Source of the DNA: Lamellibrachia satsuma
Lineage: Eukaryota; Annelida; Polychaeta; Sabellida; Siboglinidae
Direction: 5' to 3'
Length of the DNA: 64,000 nucleotides
NCBI GenBank assembly: GCA_033239005.1
Contig: BSQZ01000096.1
Span: 1,792,575 to 1,856,574 of the forward strand
Part shown: piece after piece, positions 60,832 through 61,799 of the stretch
How the letters are laid out: the number at the start of each line of letters is the position of its first letter
Numbering within the stretch: the first letter of the stretch is position 1
Notes under the pieces: model-generated
Told to the model about the DNA's origin: nothing
Databases searched by the model: none
What the model saw: only the letters and a program-made list of their open reading frames with translations
Position numbers and translations under genes: made by a program

Positions 60832-61732
60832 GGGGAGCGGTGGTCTAATGGTTAGAGCACCCGCCTGTCGATTGAGAGGATGGTGGTTCGATTCCACCTC
60901 CGCCGTTTCGAAGCTTGGGCAATTTCGTTCACCCCACTTTGCCCGTGTCTTTCGGAAGAGACACTAAAAGCCGTTGGTCCAAACTCCTGCGTTAGCTCAA
61001 GATTGGGCTGTTTGGAGTATAACTACTTGAGACTTGAGACACACCCATGTACTCACACACACACCCATGCACTCACACACACACACACACACCCATGCAC
61101 TCACACACACATCCATGCACTCACACACACACACATCCATGCACTCACACACACATGCACTCACACATACACCCATGCACTCACACATACACCCATGCAC
61201 TCACACATACACCCATGCACTCACACATGCACTCACACACACACACACACACACACCCATGCACTCACACATGCACCCTTGCACTTACACACCCACCCAT
61301 GCACTCACGCATGCACCCATGCACTCACACATGCACGTATACACACACGCACACATGCATTCACACACAATTATTATGAACTGATCAGTTCTCTTAAATT
61401 GCATAATATTAAATGCAATTGTTATTCTAGTTGTAAGCTTTTTAAAATGAATCCTTAAATGAATCACATTTTTACAGCATTTTTATTTTAAGTGGTGCTA
61501 AATAAAATATATATCTTCTAAAGTTTATGGTGAATAAACAGTGTTTAATATTTTATTTAACCATTGACCACATGTGTTGCAGCATGTGCCTGCAACGAGA
61601 CAGGTAGTGTCAACTACACAAGCCCATGCCAGTTGACCAGTGGGCAGTGTCAGTGTAAGCCTGGTGTGGCTGGACGTAGGTGTGACCACTGCCAGACCCT
61701 GTACACTGACTTCAGCATTACTGGTTGCAAGA
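8413..61732 (+). CDS. Laminin subunit alpha (alpha-3/5 type), N-terminal half, 25 exons
   Basis: Secreted basement-membrane glycoprotein chain. Alpha chains pair with beta and gamma chains, and their LN domains polymerise the laminin sheet. The 25 exons join in consistent phase (4,405 nt, ~1,468 aa). Approximate residues are: signal peptide 1-35, LN domain 36-254, LE modules 255-530, L4b domain 531-725, LE modules 726-920, L4a domain 921-1120, LE modules 1125-1468. The combination of L4b and L4a in one chain, and the sequence [16 protein letters not shown] at the L4b/LE boundary (AFYHNGALPC-like in vertebrate alpha-5), point to the alpha-3/5 lineage. Fewer LE modules precede L4b than in vertebrate alpha-5. 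The rest of the chain lies beyond the window. ATG 8413 is preferred; the frame is open upstream to 8395 only through a GTG. Seven splice junctions are clearly embedded in tandem arrays. Confidence 0.93.
8788..9430 (+). other. Laminin intron 1
   Basis: About 640 bp, GT...ctgcag. No repeat array, element or coding sequence recognised. Confidence 0.6.
9431..9661 (+). CDS. Laminin alpha exon 2: LN domain, central part
   Basis: 231 nt, phase 0 to 0. It reads [20 protein letters not shown], then [14 protein letters not shown], then [16 protein letters not shown]. The RPGNW(I)-LE-S-DG-x-x-Y-x-PWQY block of the LN family is clear. Donor CAG|gttagg. Confidence 0.95.
9930..10215. mobile_element. MITE with TIR AGTGTTTCCCCTGG
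   Basis: Left end agtgtttcccctgg (from 9931, preceded by C) and right end ccaggggaaacact (10202-10215) are perfect 14-bp inverted repeats. The ~285-bp interior has no coding capacity. CAGTGTTTCCCC-type ends are common in hAT MITEs. The flanks are AT-rich (taatta / aatta), so target duplication length is unclear. Confidence 0.75.
10322..10360 (+). CDS. Laminin alpha exon 3 (39-nt exon)
   Basis: Acceptor tacttgcag, donor ATT|gtaagt, 13 codons [13 protein letters not shown], phase 0 to 0. It links exon 2 to exon 4 across the LN region corresponding to EIHTSLINGRPS in vertebrates. The exon is very short but phase, splice sites and position all fit. A tandem array begins at its donor. Confidence 0.75.
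10361..11630 (+). repeat. ~42-bp array starting at the exon 3 donor
   Basis: About 29 copies of a unit containing ttagatctgtacatacatgt and tctgattcttgtgtctttg. The exon 3 end plus donor (tttgattgtaagtaaatact) recurs inside the array at about 11118-11140 and again as gattgtaagtaaacactcac, so part of the junction has been copied. Two sub-types alternate (gatgttaga and tggatgttaga). Confidence 0.9.
11657..11734 (+). CDS. Laminin alpha exon 4: end of LN domain
   Basis: 78 nt, 26 codons, phase 0 to 0. [20 protein letters not shown] then INGVRF, corresponding to the SARFIRLRLQRIRTL segment of vertebrate LN domains. Acceptor ttctattgcag, donor ATTT|gtaagt. Confidence 0.88.
11755..11990. repeat. 29-bp array in laminin intron 4
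   Basis: About eight copies of a unit of about 29 bp (catcactattaacatcacca, then cagtggcaa), starting 20 nt after the exon 4 donor. Each copy has accacag, resembling an acceptor, but exon sequence is not included. Confidence 0.85.
11991..13329. other. Laminin intron 4, part before the CR1
   Basis: AT-rich sequence. A ~47-bp duplication (aatgacaggtatgatattta) occurs twice at 12348-12440. Nothing else recognised; the antisense open frame at 12618-12854 has no family signature. Confidence 0.5.
13427..16200 (-). pseudogene. CR1 ORF2: endonuclease and reverse transcriptase, frameshifted
   Basis: Retrotransposition enzyme. The endonuclease part is at about 16190-15600 and contains [34 protein letters not shown] and GNSDHN, the last two being conserved EEP-family motifs. 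The reverse transcriptase part is at about 15140-13990 and contains [64 protein letters not shown] and the catalytic FADDTK. The C-terminal domain (13996-13427) reads [17 protein letters not shown] and [12 protein letters not shown]. The open segments are broken near 14530, 13995 and 15130, and upstream of 15794. Antisense to the laminin gene. Confidence 0.93.
16310..17538 (-). pseudogene. CR1 ORF1: PHD-like zinc finger plus SGNH esterase, frameshifted
   Basis: The N-terminal part (17538-16849) has the pattern C-x2-C-x2-W-V ... C-x-G-C ([10 protein letters not shown] ... [20 protein letters not shown]), a PHD-like finger followed by a short helix. After that come repeats of GETGGK / TTGVKERG, a charged low-complexity linker that is itself a 75-bp-scale tandem repeat (16900-17160). 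After a frameshift near 16850 the frame reads [11 protein letters not shown] (nucleophile Ser in GDS), HVGTNN and [11 protein letters not shown] (His block), which are the blocks of an SGNH/GDSL esterase. The PHD plus esterase arrangement is known from CR1 ORF1 proteins. Confidence 0.85.
17785..19395 (+). mobile_element. Second CR1 copy, 5' truncated and decayed
   Basis: Plus strand; starts in the reverse transcriptase domain ([46 protein letters not shown]), continues with [11 protein letters not shown] and [14 protein letters not shown] and ends with the CR1 tail (atggcaatcttgttaaa). At least four frameshifts separate the open segments (17821-18300, 18478-18729, 18761-19051, 19072-19299). 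It lies head to head with the copy at 13330-17560, so this intron could form an inverted-repeat transcript. Confidence 0.93.
20040..20480 (-). mobile_element. Fragment of a different non-LTR retrotransposon (3' end)
   Basis: Minus frame reads [20 protein letters not shown], then [13 protein letters not shown], the thumb/C-terminal block of LINE reverse transcriptases (LYNSLV-x-PHL-x-YC-x-x-W ... LQKKA-x-R-I). The sequence is clearly distinct from the CR1 copies here. 5' truncated; its end is AT-rich. Confidence 0.8.
20540..20760 (+). mobile_element. CR1 3'-end fragment
   Basis: Contains aatggaacaaattatctgca, tggactctcgaaaagccaat, ggcttccttgaccacttgcc and gaaatcttgttaaca, matching the CR1 C-terminus and tail. 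It ends 46 nt upstream of laminin exon 5. Confidence 0.85.
20807..20999 (+). CDS. Laminin alpha exon 5: LN end and LE module 1
   Basis: 193 nt, phase 0 to 1. [16 protein letters not shown] joins the LN domain to the first LE module ([46 protein letters not shown]). The eight-cysteine spacing of laminin-EGF is present. Acceptor ttgattgtag, donor GAAG|gtacga. Confidence 0.95.
21545..21676 (+). CDS. Laminin alpha exon 6: LE module 2, first part
   Basis: 132 nt, phase 1 to 1. [12 protein letters not shown] ... [16 protein letters not shown], like the CNCNGH ... GGVCVNCQHNT of laminin LE2. The last ~30 nt and the donor are the repeat unit of the following array. The first donor (21677) gives perfect continuity with exon 7. 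Confidence 0.95.
21677..22840 (+). repeat. 50-bp array copying laminin exon 6 end plus donor
   Basis: About 23 copies of a 50-bp unit. Each contains the exon-like ctgtgtgtcgactgtctaca, then cactgcag|gtaggtaccg. Every unit thus keeps a copy of the exon 3' end and a GTAGGT donor, and the joint ctgcag|gtaggt can serve as acceptor and donor alike. 50 bp is not a multiple of three. Confidence 0.95.
22841..23285 (+). other. Laminin intron 6, unique part
   Basis: Loose short repeats of cacttgt/tgactg words (for example 22980-23030). No gene or element recognised. Confidence 0.5.
23286..23461 (+). CDS. Laminin alpha exon 7: LE2 end and LE3 start
   Basis: 176 nt, phase 1 to 0. [15 protein letters not shown], then [20 protein letters not shown], then [15 protein letters not shown]. 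Joins exon 6 as HTAG-INCERC, a canonical LE loop. Donor ATG|gtatgg. Confidence 0.95.
23900..24465. repeat. 43/48-bp alternating array in laminin intron 7
   Basis: About twelve copies of tggtgaaataaggcctaaca, then tgaattcaccgtatcataca, alternating a short form ending aaa and a long form ending aagcaatc. Each unit has ggtgaa ... ttcacc as a small inverted repeat. No exon sequence. Confidence 0.9.
24660..25165 (+). mobile_element. Non-LTR retrotransposon fragment (RTE/Jockey-like C-terminus)
   Basis: Shifting plus-strand frames read [38 protein letters not shown], then IREDTF and KMFFLGHV. This is the common LINE pattern Y-G-x-E-x-W ... E-x-F-x-M-x-CLR-x-I ... R-x-x-x-x-x-GH. Decayed by frameshifts and stops. 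The large minisatellite starts at its 3' end. Confidence 0.8.
25180..27670. repeat. 27-bp minisatellite, ~92 copies with higher-order structure
   Basis: 2.5 kb of a 27-bp unit (cttcccgtaggacaacgagg, then ggtgcaa) with strong G-rich/C-rich strand asymmetry. Because 27 is a multiple of three and the unit has no stop in several frames, long open frames run on both strands (up to 882 codons). They are compositional. Blocks are duplicated: a segment around 25320-25640 recurs at about 26370-26690 (offset 1,050), and one at 25740 recurs at 25929 (offset 189, seven units). Confidence 0.95.
27847..27952 (+). CDS. Laminin alpha exon 8: LE3 end
   Basis: 106 nt, phase 0 to 1. [20 protein letters not shown], then [15 protein letters not shown]. 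Joins exon 7 as [13 protein letters not shown]. Acceptor cacttgcag, donor CAAG|gtgtgt. Confidence 0.95.
28020..28600 (-). mobile_element. Possible degenerate transposable-element sequence
   Basis: Minus-strand frames look protein-like but are broken ([20 protein letters not shown]; then [16 protein letters not shown]). The low end (28021-28070, aaaataaacattttatttgg) resembles the tails of LINEs and SINEs elsewhere in the window. Family not recognised. Confidence 0.35.
28695..28847 (+). CDS. Laminin alpha exon 9: LE module 4
   Basis: 153 nt, phase 1 to 1. [52 protein letters not shown]. One complete LE module in one exon. Acceptor ctttcccag, donor GAAG|gtgtgt. Confidence 0.96.
29155..30265. 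repeat. 50-bp array in laminin intron 9
   Basis: About 22 copies of ttcagttatcgttcactcag, then tttacagaagacaccttcca, then ggcaacggtg. The distal copies (29630 onward) are almost identical, so the array probably expanded or was homogenised recently from that end. No exon lies nearby. Three overlapping 310-382 codon open frames are due to a 50-bp unit without stops. Confidence 0.92.
30690..31650 (-). mobile_element. CR1 fragment, truncated at both ends
   Basis: Minus strand reads [20 protein letters not shown], then [18 protein letters not shown] and [15 protein letters not shown]. Much of the reverse transcriptase and C-terminal domain is present, but neither the CR1 tail nor the 5' part. Many frameshifts. 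It ends about 165 nt upstream of laminin exon 10. Confidence 0.88.
31816..31924 (+). CDS. Laminin alpha exon 10: first half of the LE module split by L4b
   Basis: 109 nt, phase 1 to 2. [36 protein letters not shown]. The module stops after the sixth cysteine, as expected where an L4 domain interrupts an LE. Donor AAACA|gtaagt. Confidence 0.94.
32100..32780. repeat. 79-bp array in laminin intron 10
   Basis: About 8.5 copies of a 79-bp unit (gtaaagtaagtttaccaaaa, ccagtggagtggaggaccat, ggcctatgctcccagtgagc). Each has gtaagt, but no exon sequence is included. Confidence 0.9.
32870..33050. repeat. 57-bp array, three copies
   Basis: Three copies of agtatatcttactcctgggc, then caagatattccacttgaagt, in laminin intron 10. 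Confidence 0.85.
33335..33612 (-). pseudogene. Unrecognised protein-like fragment
   Basis: A minus-strand frame reads [73 protein letters not shown]. Composition is protein-like (charged, with CxC and paired hydrophobics), unlike the neighbouring repeats. No start or exon boundaries were assigned. It could be a transposon-encoded or processed-pseudogene remnant. Confidence 0.3.
33690..34065. repeat. 48-bp array in laminin intron 10
   Basis: About eight copies of tttactaatttgtcatacct, then ggtcatgaaataggcatgga, highly uniform. A multiple of three, so open in one antisense frame; no sign that it is coding. Confidence 0.9.
34710..35010. mobile_element. Tc1/mariner-pogo-like MITE with internal repeats
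   Basis: Left end cagtggaacctcactattaa follows TA (34708-34709). Right end gagaggatcaactg precedes TA (35011-35012) and its complement begins CAGTTGATCCTC. TA target site and a CAGT-x-GAACCTC terminus fit pogo-type elements. The interior holds four to five copies of a ~36-bp unit (gaggtggctgtattactgag). Ends 40 nt before laminin exon 11. Confidence 0.75.
35051..35186 (+). CDS. Laminin alpha exon 11: start of L4b domain
   Basis: 136 nt, phase 2 to 0. [45 protein letters not shown]. The PLP-x-HYFP-x-LHH opening is characteristic of the L4b domain of alpha-3/5 chains. Acceptor actctttcag, donor AAT|gtaagt. Confidence 0.93.
35187..35944 (+). other. Laminin intron 11, unique part
   Basis: No element, array or coding potential recognised. 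Confidence 0.5.
35945..36700. repeat. 20-bp array with a CRE-like core in laminin intron 11
   Basis: About 38 copies of cctgtgatgtcatcattgtt or its variants (C/T and T/C changes at two sites). Each contains TGATGTCA, one base from the CRE/ATF palindrome TGACGTCA. Downstream (36700-36860) it decays into looser gtgatgt words. Confidence 0.92.
36872..36995 (+). CDS. Laminin alpha exon 12: L4b domain
   Basis: 124 nt, phase 0 to 1. [40 protein letters not shown]. Corresponds to the FRVVLRYVNPG strand region of vertebrate L4b. Acceptor tgtgtttgcag, donor CCAG|gtatac. Confidence 0.9.
37120..37738 (+). repeat. 48-bp in-frame array at the laminin exon 13 acceptor
   Basis: About 13 copies of a 48-bp unit (gttccagcaacagccagtgt, then gtcgaccaacagaacgtgac, then atttgtag). 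In the exon 13 frame each unit reads a 16-residue repeat of the type [16 protein letters not shown] and the array has no stop. Copies containing atttgtag|gt have an acceptor in the correct phase; others have atttgtac and lack it. Confidence 0.92.
37739..37899 (+). CDS. Laminin alpha exon 13: L4b domain (acceptor chosen among array copies)
   Basis: 161 nt if the last atttgtag|GT acceptor is used, phase 1 to 0. It gives [53 protein letters not shown]. It joins exon 14 as LLLLDQVVALP, matching the LLDYLVLLP segment of vertebrate L4b. Earlier copies of the acceptor would add multiples of 16 residues, so the 5' boundary is uncertain while the 3' boundary is firm. Confidence 0.85.
37900..38416 (+). 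other. Laminin intron 13, unique part
   Basis: No array, element or coding sequence recognised. Confidence 0.5.
38417..39569. mobile_element. TA-flanked DNA transposon hosting nested retroelement tails
   Basis: Left end ctcttgagtgccgaataagc follows TA (38415-38416). Right end tttatttggcactcaagag precedes TA (39570-39571), giving near-identical inverted ends CTCTTGAGTGCC(A/G)AATAA. The subterminal motif ggcactatactattattaaa appears at both ends (38493, 39493). The interior shows no transposase but includes probable LINE/SINE tails at 38670-38960 (ataaattttatttgtcccaa) and 39205-39350 (aaactttaatgtccatttaa). Confidence 0.75.
39709..39790. repeat. 25-bp perfect inverted repeat (hairpin)
   Basis: Arm attacttttccaattacatc + atgca (39709-39733) is repeated inverted at 39766-39790 with a 32-nt spacer. 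Further aattggaaaa/ccaattac words follow to 39890, so this is probably the end of a mobile element. Confidence 0.7.
39905..40075. repeat. 17-bp array in laminin intron 13
   Basis: About ten copies of cacagccaacggtggtg or its ggtt variant. Confidence 0.88.
40256..40359 (+). CDS. Laminin alpha exon 14: L4b domain
   Basis: 104 nt, phase 0 to 2. [35 protein letters not shown]. Matches the DYVVLLPSAYYEAPLLQ region of vertebrate alpha-5, including the following cysteine. Acceptor gataacag, donor ATGAA|gtaagt. Confidence 0.93.
40545..40820 (+). repeat. 30-bp pyrimidine-rich acceptor-like array in intron 14
   Basis: About nine copies of ccttctccctccacttctct followed by cagttggcag. Each unit is a long polypyrimidine tract ending in YAG, resembling a strong 3' splice site. 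No exon sequence is included. Confidence 0.9.
41095..41500 (+). repeat. 20/40-bp array upstream of exon 15
   Basis: About 20 copies of gacacttcccagcctgtttt alternating with gacacttcccagcctgtgtg, giving a 40-bp higher-order unit. Each has cttcccag. The array ends 36 nt before exon 15. Confidence 0.9.
41537..41772 (+). CDS. Laminin alpha exon 15: L4b end and LE module 6
   Basis: 236 nt, phase 2 to 1. [74 protein letters not shown]. The transition F-x-L-x-A-x-Y-x-x-GALPC into an LE module is diagnostic for L4b of alpha-5-like chains. Relatively GC-rich. Confidence 0.96.
41773..42744 (+). other. Laminin intron 15, first part
   Basis: AT-rich. A possible retroelement tail at 41815-41900 (ttctgtttatttacataaaa). 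Nothing else recognised. Confidence 0.45.
42745..42865. repeat. 31-bp array, four copies
   Basis: Four copies of cctctggcagacctgttcct, then ttacacttca. Confidence 0.85.
42915..43190. repeat. 42-bp array amplified from a SINE tail
   Basis: About 6.5 copies of cagctgagtgaactgttgca, then aggtggagtgaaccaaattg. It continues without a break into the SINE at 43185-43290, whose tail reads (minus) gggcaatttggttcactcca. The unit contains the direct repeat GAGTGAAC twice, a likely seed for the duplication. Confidence 0.85.
43185..43290 (-). mobile_element. tRNA-derived SINE head
   Basis: Minus strand: gggagcgcagtggttagaac (box A-like) and gggtttgaatcc (box B-like), then agcttgggcaatttggttca. It shares its layout and body with the SINE at 60833-61025. 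Degenerate relative to a functional tRNA. Confidence 0.8.
43549..43880 (-). mobile_element. CR1 3'-end fragment
   Basis: Minus frame open for 80 codons: [20 protein letters not shown] and [20 protein letters not shown], ending with the CR1 tail aatcttgttaa. Very close to the copy at 13330-13700, so probably a recent insertion. 5' truncated. Confidence 0.92.
43881..44531 (+). other. Laminin intron 15, last part
   Basis: Includes a cluster of acatttgcattttaatgc words at 44155-44310 (also seen once near 7070), possibly the end of a DNA transposon. No gene. Confidence 0.4.
44532..44668 (+). CDS. Laminin alpha exon 16: LE module 7
   Basis: 137 nt, phase 1 to 0. [45 protein letters not shown]. 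The short CGC-x(4)-K-x-CD form parallels CDCGARLCDELTGQC of alpha-5. Its last ~36 nt plus donor form the repeat unit that follows. Confidence 0.95.
44669..45535 (+). repeat. 51-bp array copying laminin exon 16 end plus donor
   Basis: About 17 copies of tgccaatcactggggctgga, then atagtaccacaggttgtaag|gtaagtag. The first four are near-identical and stay open in the exon frame (17-residue repeat [17 protein letters not shown]). Later copies diverge to accaatcactgttgttagaa. Most copies keep a GTAAGT donor. Confidence 0.94.
45709..45924 (+). CDS. Laminin alpha exon 17: LE module 8 and LE9 start
   Basis: 216 nt, phase 0 to 0. [40 protein letters not shown], then [24 protein letters not shown]. Donor AAG|gtgagt. 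Repeat-free. Confidence 0.96.
46345..46910. repeat. 36/39-bp AT-rich array in laminin intron 17
   Basis: About 15 copies of taatccattgcatgtgattt, then aatggaataatatta(tta)c. It ends ~130 nt before exon 18 and does not include exon sequence. Confidence 0.9.
47040..47662 (+). CDS. Laminin alpha exon 18: LE9 end and L4a domain
   Basis: 623 nt, phase 0 to 2, the longest exon. The acceptor cactttcag gives [20 protein letters not shown]. Then come [16 protein letters not shown], the broken LE that opens L4a, and the L4a body ([70 protein letters not shown]). W-x-x-P-x-x-(Y/F)-LGD-like and R-x-x-LM-x-x-L-x-x-(V/I) motifs fit laminin IV type A. Donor AC|gtaaga. Confidence 0.95.
47816..47848. repeat. 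(GTGC)n microsatellite
   Basis: Seven to eight GTGC-type repeats, in laminin intron 18. Confidence 0.85.
47895..48848 (+). repeat. 39-bp array copying the laminin exon 19 acceptor and exon start
   Basis: About 24 copies of tgccccatgttgcag|tctgg, then ccaaggtgtcctatgtcat. Each has the acceptor tgtt(g/a)cag and the first ~15 nt of exon 19 (LARVSY-like codons). 39 bp equals 13 codons, and the array stays open in the exon 19 frame for more than 200 codons. Confidence 0.93.
48849..48957 (+). CDS. Laminin alpha exon 19: L4a end and resumption of LE
   Basis: 109 nt, phase 2 to 0. [36 protein letters not shown], parallel to the LRRVALEVA ... VELCLCPASYRGDSCQ segment of alpha-5. The acceptor (tgttgcag, 48841-48848) is the last of about 24 copies. 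Donor CAG|gtaaca. Confidence 0.94.
48958..49494 (+). other. Laminin intron 19, first part with a probable retroelement tail
   Basis: 49000-49140 (caatttcaattcattatttc, taaattataaacatacaaca) resembles an antisense LINE/SINE tail. No coding sequence recognised. Confidence 0.4.
49495..49750 (+). mobile_element. LINE 3'-end fragment with its own 41/43-bp tandem array
   Basis: 49690-49745 translates as [18 protein letters not shown], preceded by [11 protein letters not shown], the usual C-terminus of many LINE polyproteins (LWN-x-LP ... FK-x-x-LKT-x-L). The segment gtgtcaaatgttgttgcact + agtgctttggaacac is repeated four times at 49500-49680. Confidence 0.7.
49748..49834. repeat. Near-perfect 41-bp hairpin
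   Basis: Arm ctgccattttaaaattaatt ... (49748-49788), loop attga, then the inverted arm (49794-49834) with a single A/G difference. It abuts the LINE tail, so it may be an inverted duplication of that element's end. Confidence 0.85.
50531..50675 (+). CDS. Laminin alpha exon 20: LE10 end and LE11 start
   Basis: 145 nt, phase 0 to 1. [49 protein letters not shown]. Matches GFYRD-x(8)-GRCVPCQCHGHSDRC of alpha-5. Donor ACAG|gtcagt, which is repeated downstream. Confidence 0.95.
50833..52191. mobile_element. DNA transposon, 1.36 kb, 13-bp TIR and 6-bp target duplication
   Basis: Left end cagacctgcctac (50833-50845) and right end gtaggcaggtctg (52179-52191) are perfect inverted repeats. Target duplication TCATTG occurs at 50827-50832 and 52192-52197. 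Because the element sits inside a tandem array, the neighbouring copies give the empty-site sequence (gtgtcatcattgtcaac) and support exactly six duplicated bases. It contains the start of a transposase-like gene (51154-51335). Superfamily uncertain: the finger looks hAT-like, but 6 bp is not the hAT target size. Confidence 0.88.
51154..51335 (+). pseudogene. First exon of a transposase-like protein with BED/C2H2-type finger, one stop
   Basis: ATG at 51154 follows a CpG-rich stretch. The frame reads [38 protein letters not shown], then a donor-like CAG|gtactg. The pattern KFK-x-EY-x-x-WP ... C-x-x-C ... HGG-x-DC resembles N-terminal fingers of transposon-derived proteins. The TGA at 51289-51291 replaces the expected second Cys. 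No later exons are seen inside the element. Confidence 0.6.
52333..55050. mobile_element. DNA transposon, 2.7 kb, 16-bp TIR and 7-bp target duplication
   Basis: Left end taggtattccaaagtg (52333-52348) and right end cactttggaataccta (55035-55050) are perfect inverted repeats flanked by ATTCAAC on both sides. The interior has a possible short first exon (52927-53023) and a hairpin at about 53740-53780 (caaccaaactgg / ccagtttggttg). No transposase catalytic region was recognised. Superfamily not assigned. Confidence 0.85.
52927..53023 (+). CDS. Possible first coding exon inside the 52333-55050 transposon
   Basis: ATG in CpG-rich sequence (aacatggcggcgaaggtgtg), 32 codons plus one nucleotide, ending AAAG|gtaagt. 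It reads [20 protein letters not shown] then [13 protein letters not shown]-x-C-x-x-C could be part of a metal-binding finger. No downstream exon or family was identified, so this is tentative. Confidence 0.35.
55290..55843 (+). repeat. 51/54-bp array copying the laminin exon 21 acceptor and exon start
   Basis: About ten copies of gctgtgttacacag|gtgtcc, then actgcgagctgtgccatgat, then ttattattgtgttt. All units are 51 or 54 bp, so every copy stays in the exon 21 frame, and the reading frame is open through the whole array ([18 protein letters not shown] repeats). Each copy keeps a tgttacacag acceptor except one ending acacaag. Confidence 0.95.
55844..56024 (+). CDS. Laminin alpha exon 21: LE11 end and LE12 start
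   Basis: 181 nt from the last acceptor, phase 1 to 2. [59 protein letters not shown]. Joins exon 20 as [11 protein letters not shown]. Donor CCA|gtatgt. The 5' boundary is one of about eleven possible in-frame acceptors. Confidence 0.94.
56030..57115 (+). repeat. 47-bp array just after the exon 21 donor
   Basis: About 23 copies of agcccagccgtgtctagtgc, then tagaggcagcagatggtaga, then aatcatt. It begins about 8 nt inside the intron (acagccatgtctagtg), so it lies beside the donor without including it. Exon 21 therefore has an array on each side. Confidence 0.93.
57370..58275. repeat. 42-bp AT-rich array in laminin intron 21
   Basis: About 21 copies of aacatcaacattacaagtat, then gtaatcaatattgaactgtt. 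Each has agtatgtaat, a donor-like word. A ~200-bp block is duplicated (57670-57780 resembles 57880-57980). No exon sequence. Confidence 0.92.
58409..58605 (+). CDS. Laminin alpha exon 22: LE12 end and LE13
   Basis: 197 nt, phase 2 to 1. [60 protein letters not shown]. Parallels CAPGFFGNP ... CQPCDCSGNGD ... CRGCLRHTTGPRCEIC of alpha-5. Acceptor tttgccag, donor CAGC|gtatgt. Confidence 0.95.
58606..59089 (+). other. Laminin intron 22, first part
   Basis: Small duplications only: ctgtatctaggtactgtaat at 58667 and 58733 (varied), and tgtgtaacttacacaattca twice at 58854-58905. No gene. Confidence 0.5.
59090..59884 (+). repeat. 32-bp array copying the laminin exon 23 acceptor and exon start
   Basis: About 25 copies of tacttgccttctctccacag|cctgtcaatgtg. 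Each unit is a polypyrimidine tract, an acceptor (ccacag or ccacat in some copies) and the first ~14 nt of exon 23. The 32-bp unit shifts frame each copy, yet all three frames are free of stops, giving 256-330 codon open frames. Confidence 0.95.
59885..60028 (+). CDS. Laminin alpha exon 23: LE module 14
   Basis: 144 nt, phase 1 to 1. [48 protein letters not shown]. The acceptor is the last of about 25 copies. Donor TATG|gtcagt. Confidence 0.95.
60419..60568 (+). CDS. Laminin alpha exon 24: LE module 15
   Basis: 150 nt, phase 1 to 1. [49 protein letters not shown]. Acceptor ttatttgcag, donor GCCC|gtgagt. The same length and phase as exon 25. Confidence 0.95.
60590..60830. repeat. (CA)n-rich microsatellite
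   Basis: Imperfect cactcacacacatgcactca words becoming a pure CA run at 60785-60828. Frames across it are low-complexity Thr-His and not coding. Confidence 0.95.
60833..61025 (+). mobile_element. tRNA-derived SINE
   Basis: gggagcggtggtctaatggt + tagagcacc (box A) and gtggttcgattccacc (box B) form a tRNA-like head. The body is cgaagcttgggcaatttcgt, tgcccgtgtctttcggaaga and gacactaaaagccgttggtc. It is inserted in the CA microsatellite, or the CA tract grew around it. Related to the copy at 43185-43290. Confidence 0.88.
61035..61375. repeat. (CA)n-rich microsatellite, second part
   Basis: Continuation of the cacccatgcactcacacaca pattern on the far side of the SINE. Confidence 0.93.
61583..61732 (+). 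CDS. Laminin alpha exon 25: LE module 16 (last exon seen)
   Basis: 150 nt, phase 1 to 1. [49 protein letters not shown]. Acceptor catgtgttgcag, donor AAGA|gtgagt. The next exon would be beyond the array that fills most of the remaining window. Confidence 0.94.
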
Positions 61733-61799
61733 GTGAGTATCCCTTGCTGCTCTACCAGTCTCTGTATATGTAATATCTTCTGCTGTTTTCACAGCTGTT

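Noticed and set aside
60836..60910. Possible tRNA gene
   Set aside because: Box A and box B are present, but the stems do not pair properly and the sequence continues into a SINE body shared with 43185-43290.
60590..61375. Thr/His-rich frames of 60-192 codons
   Set aside because: Translation of CA microsatellite and SINE sequence.
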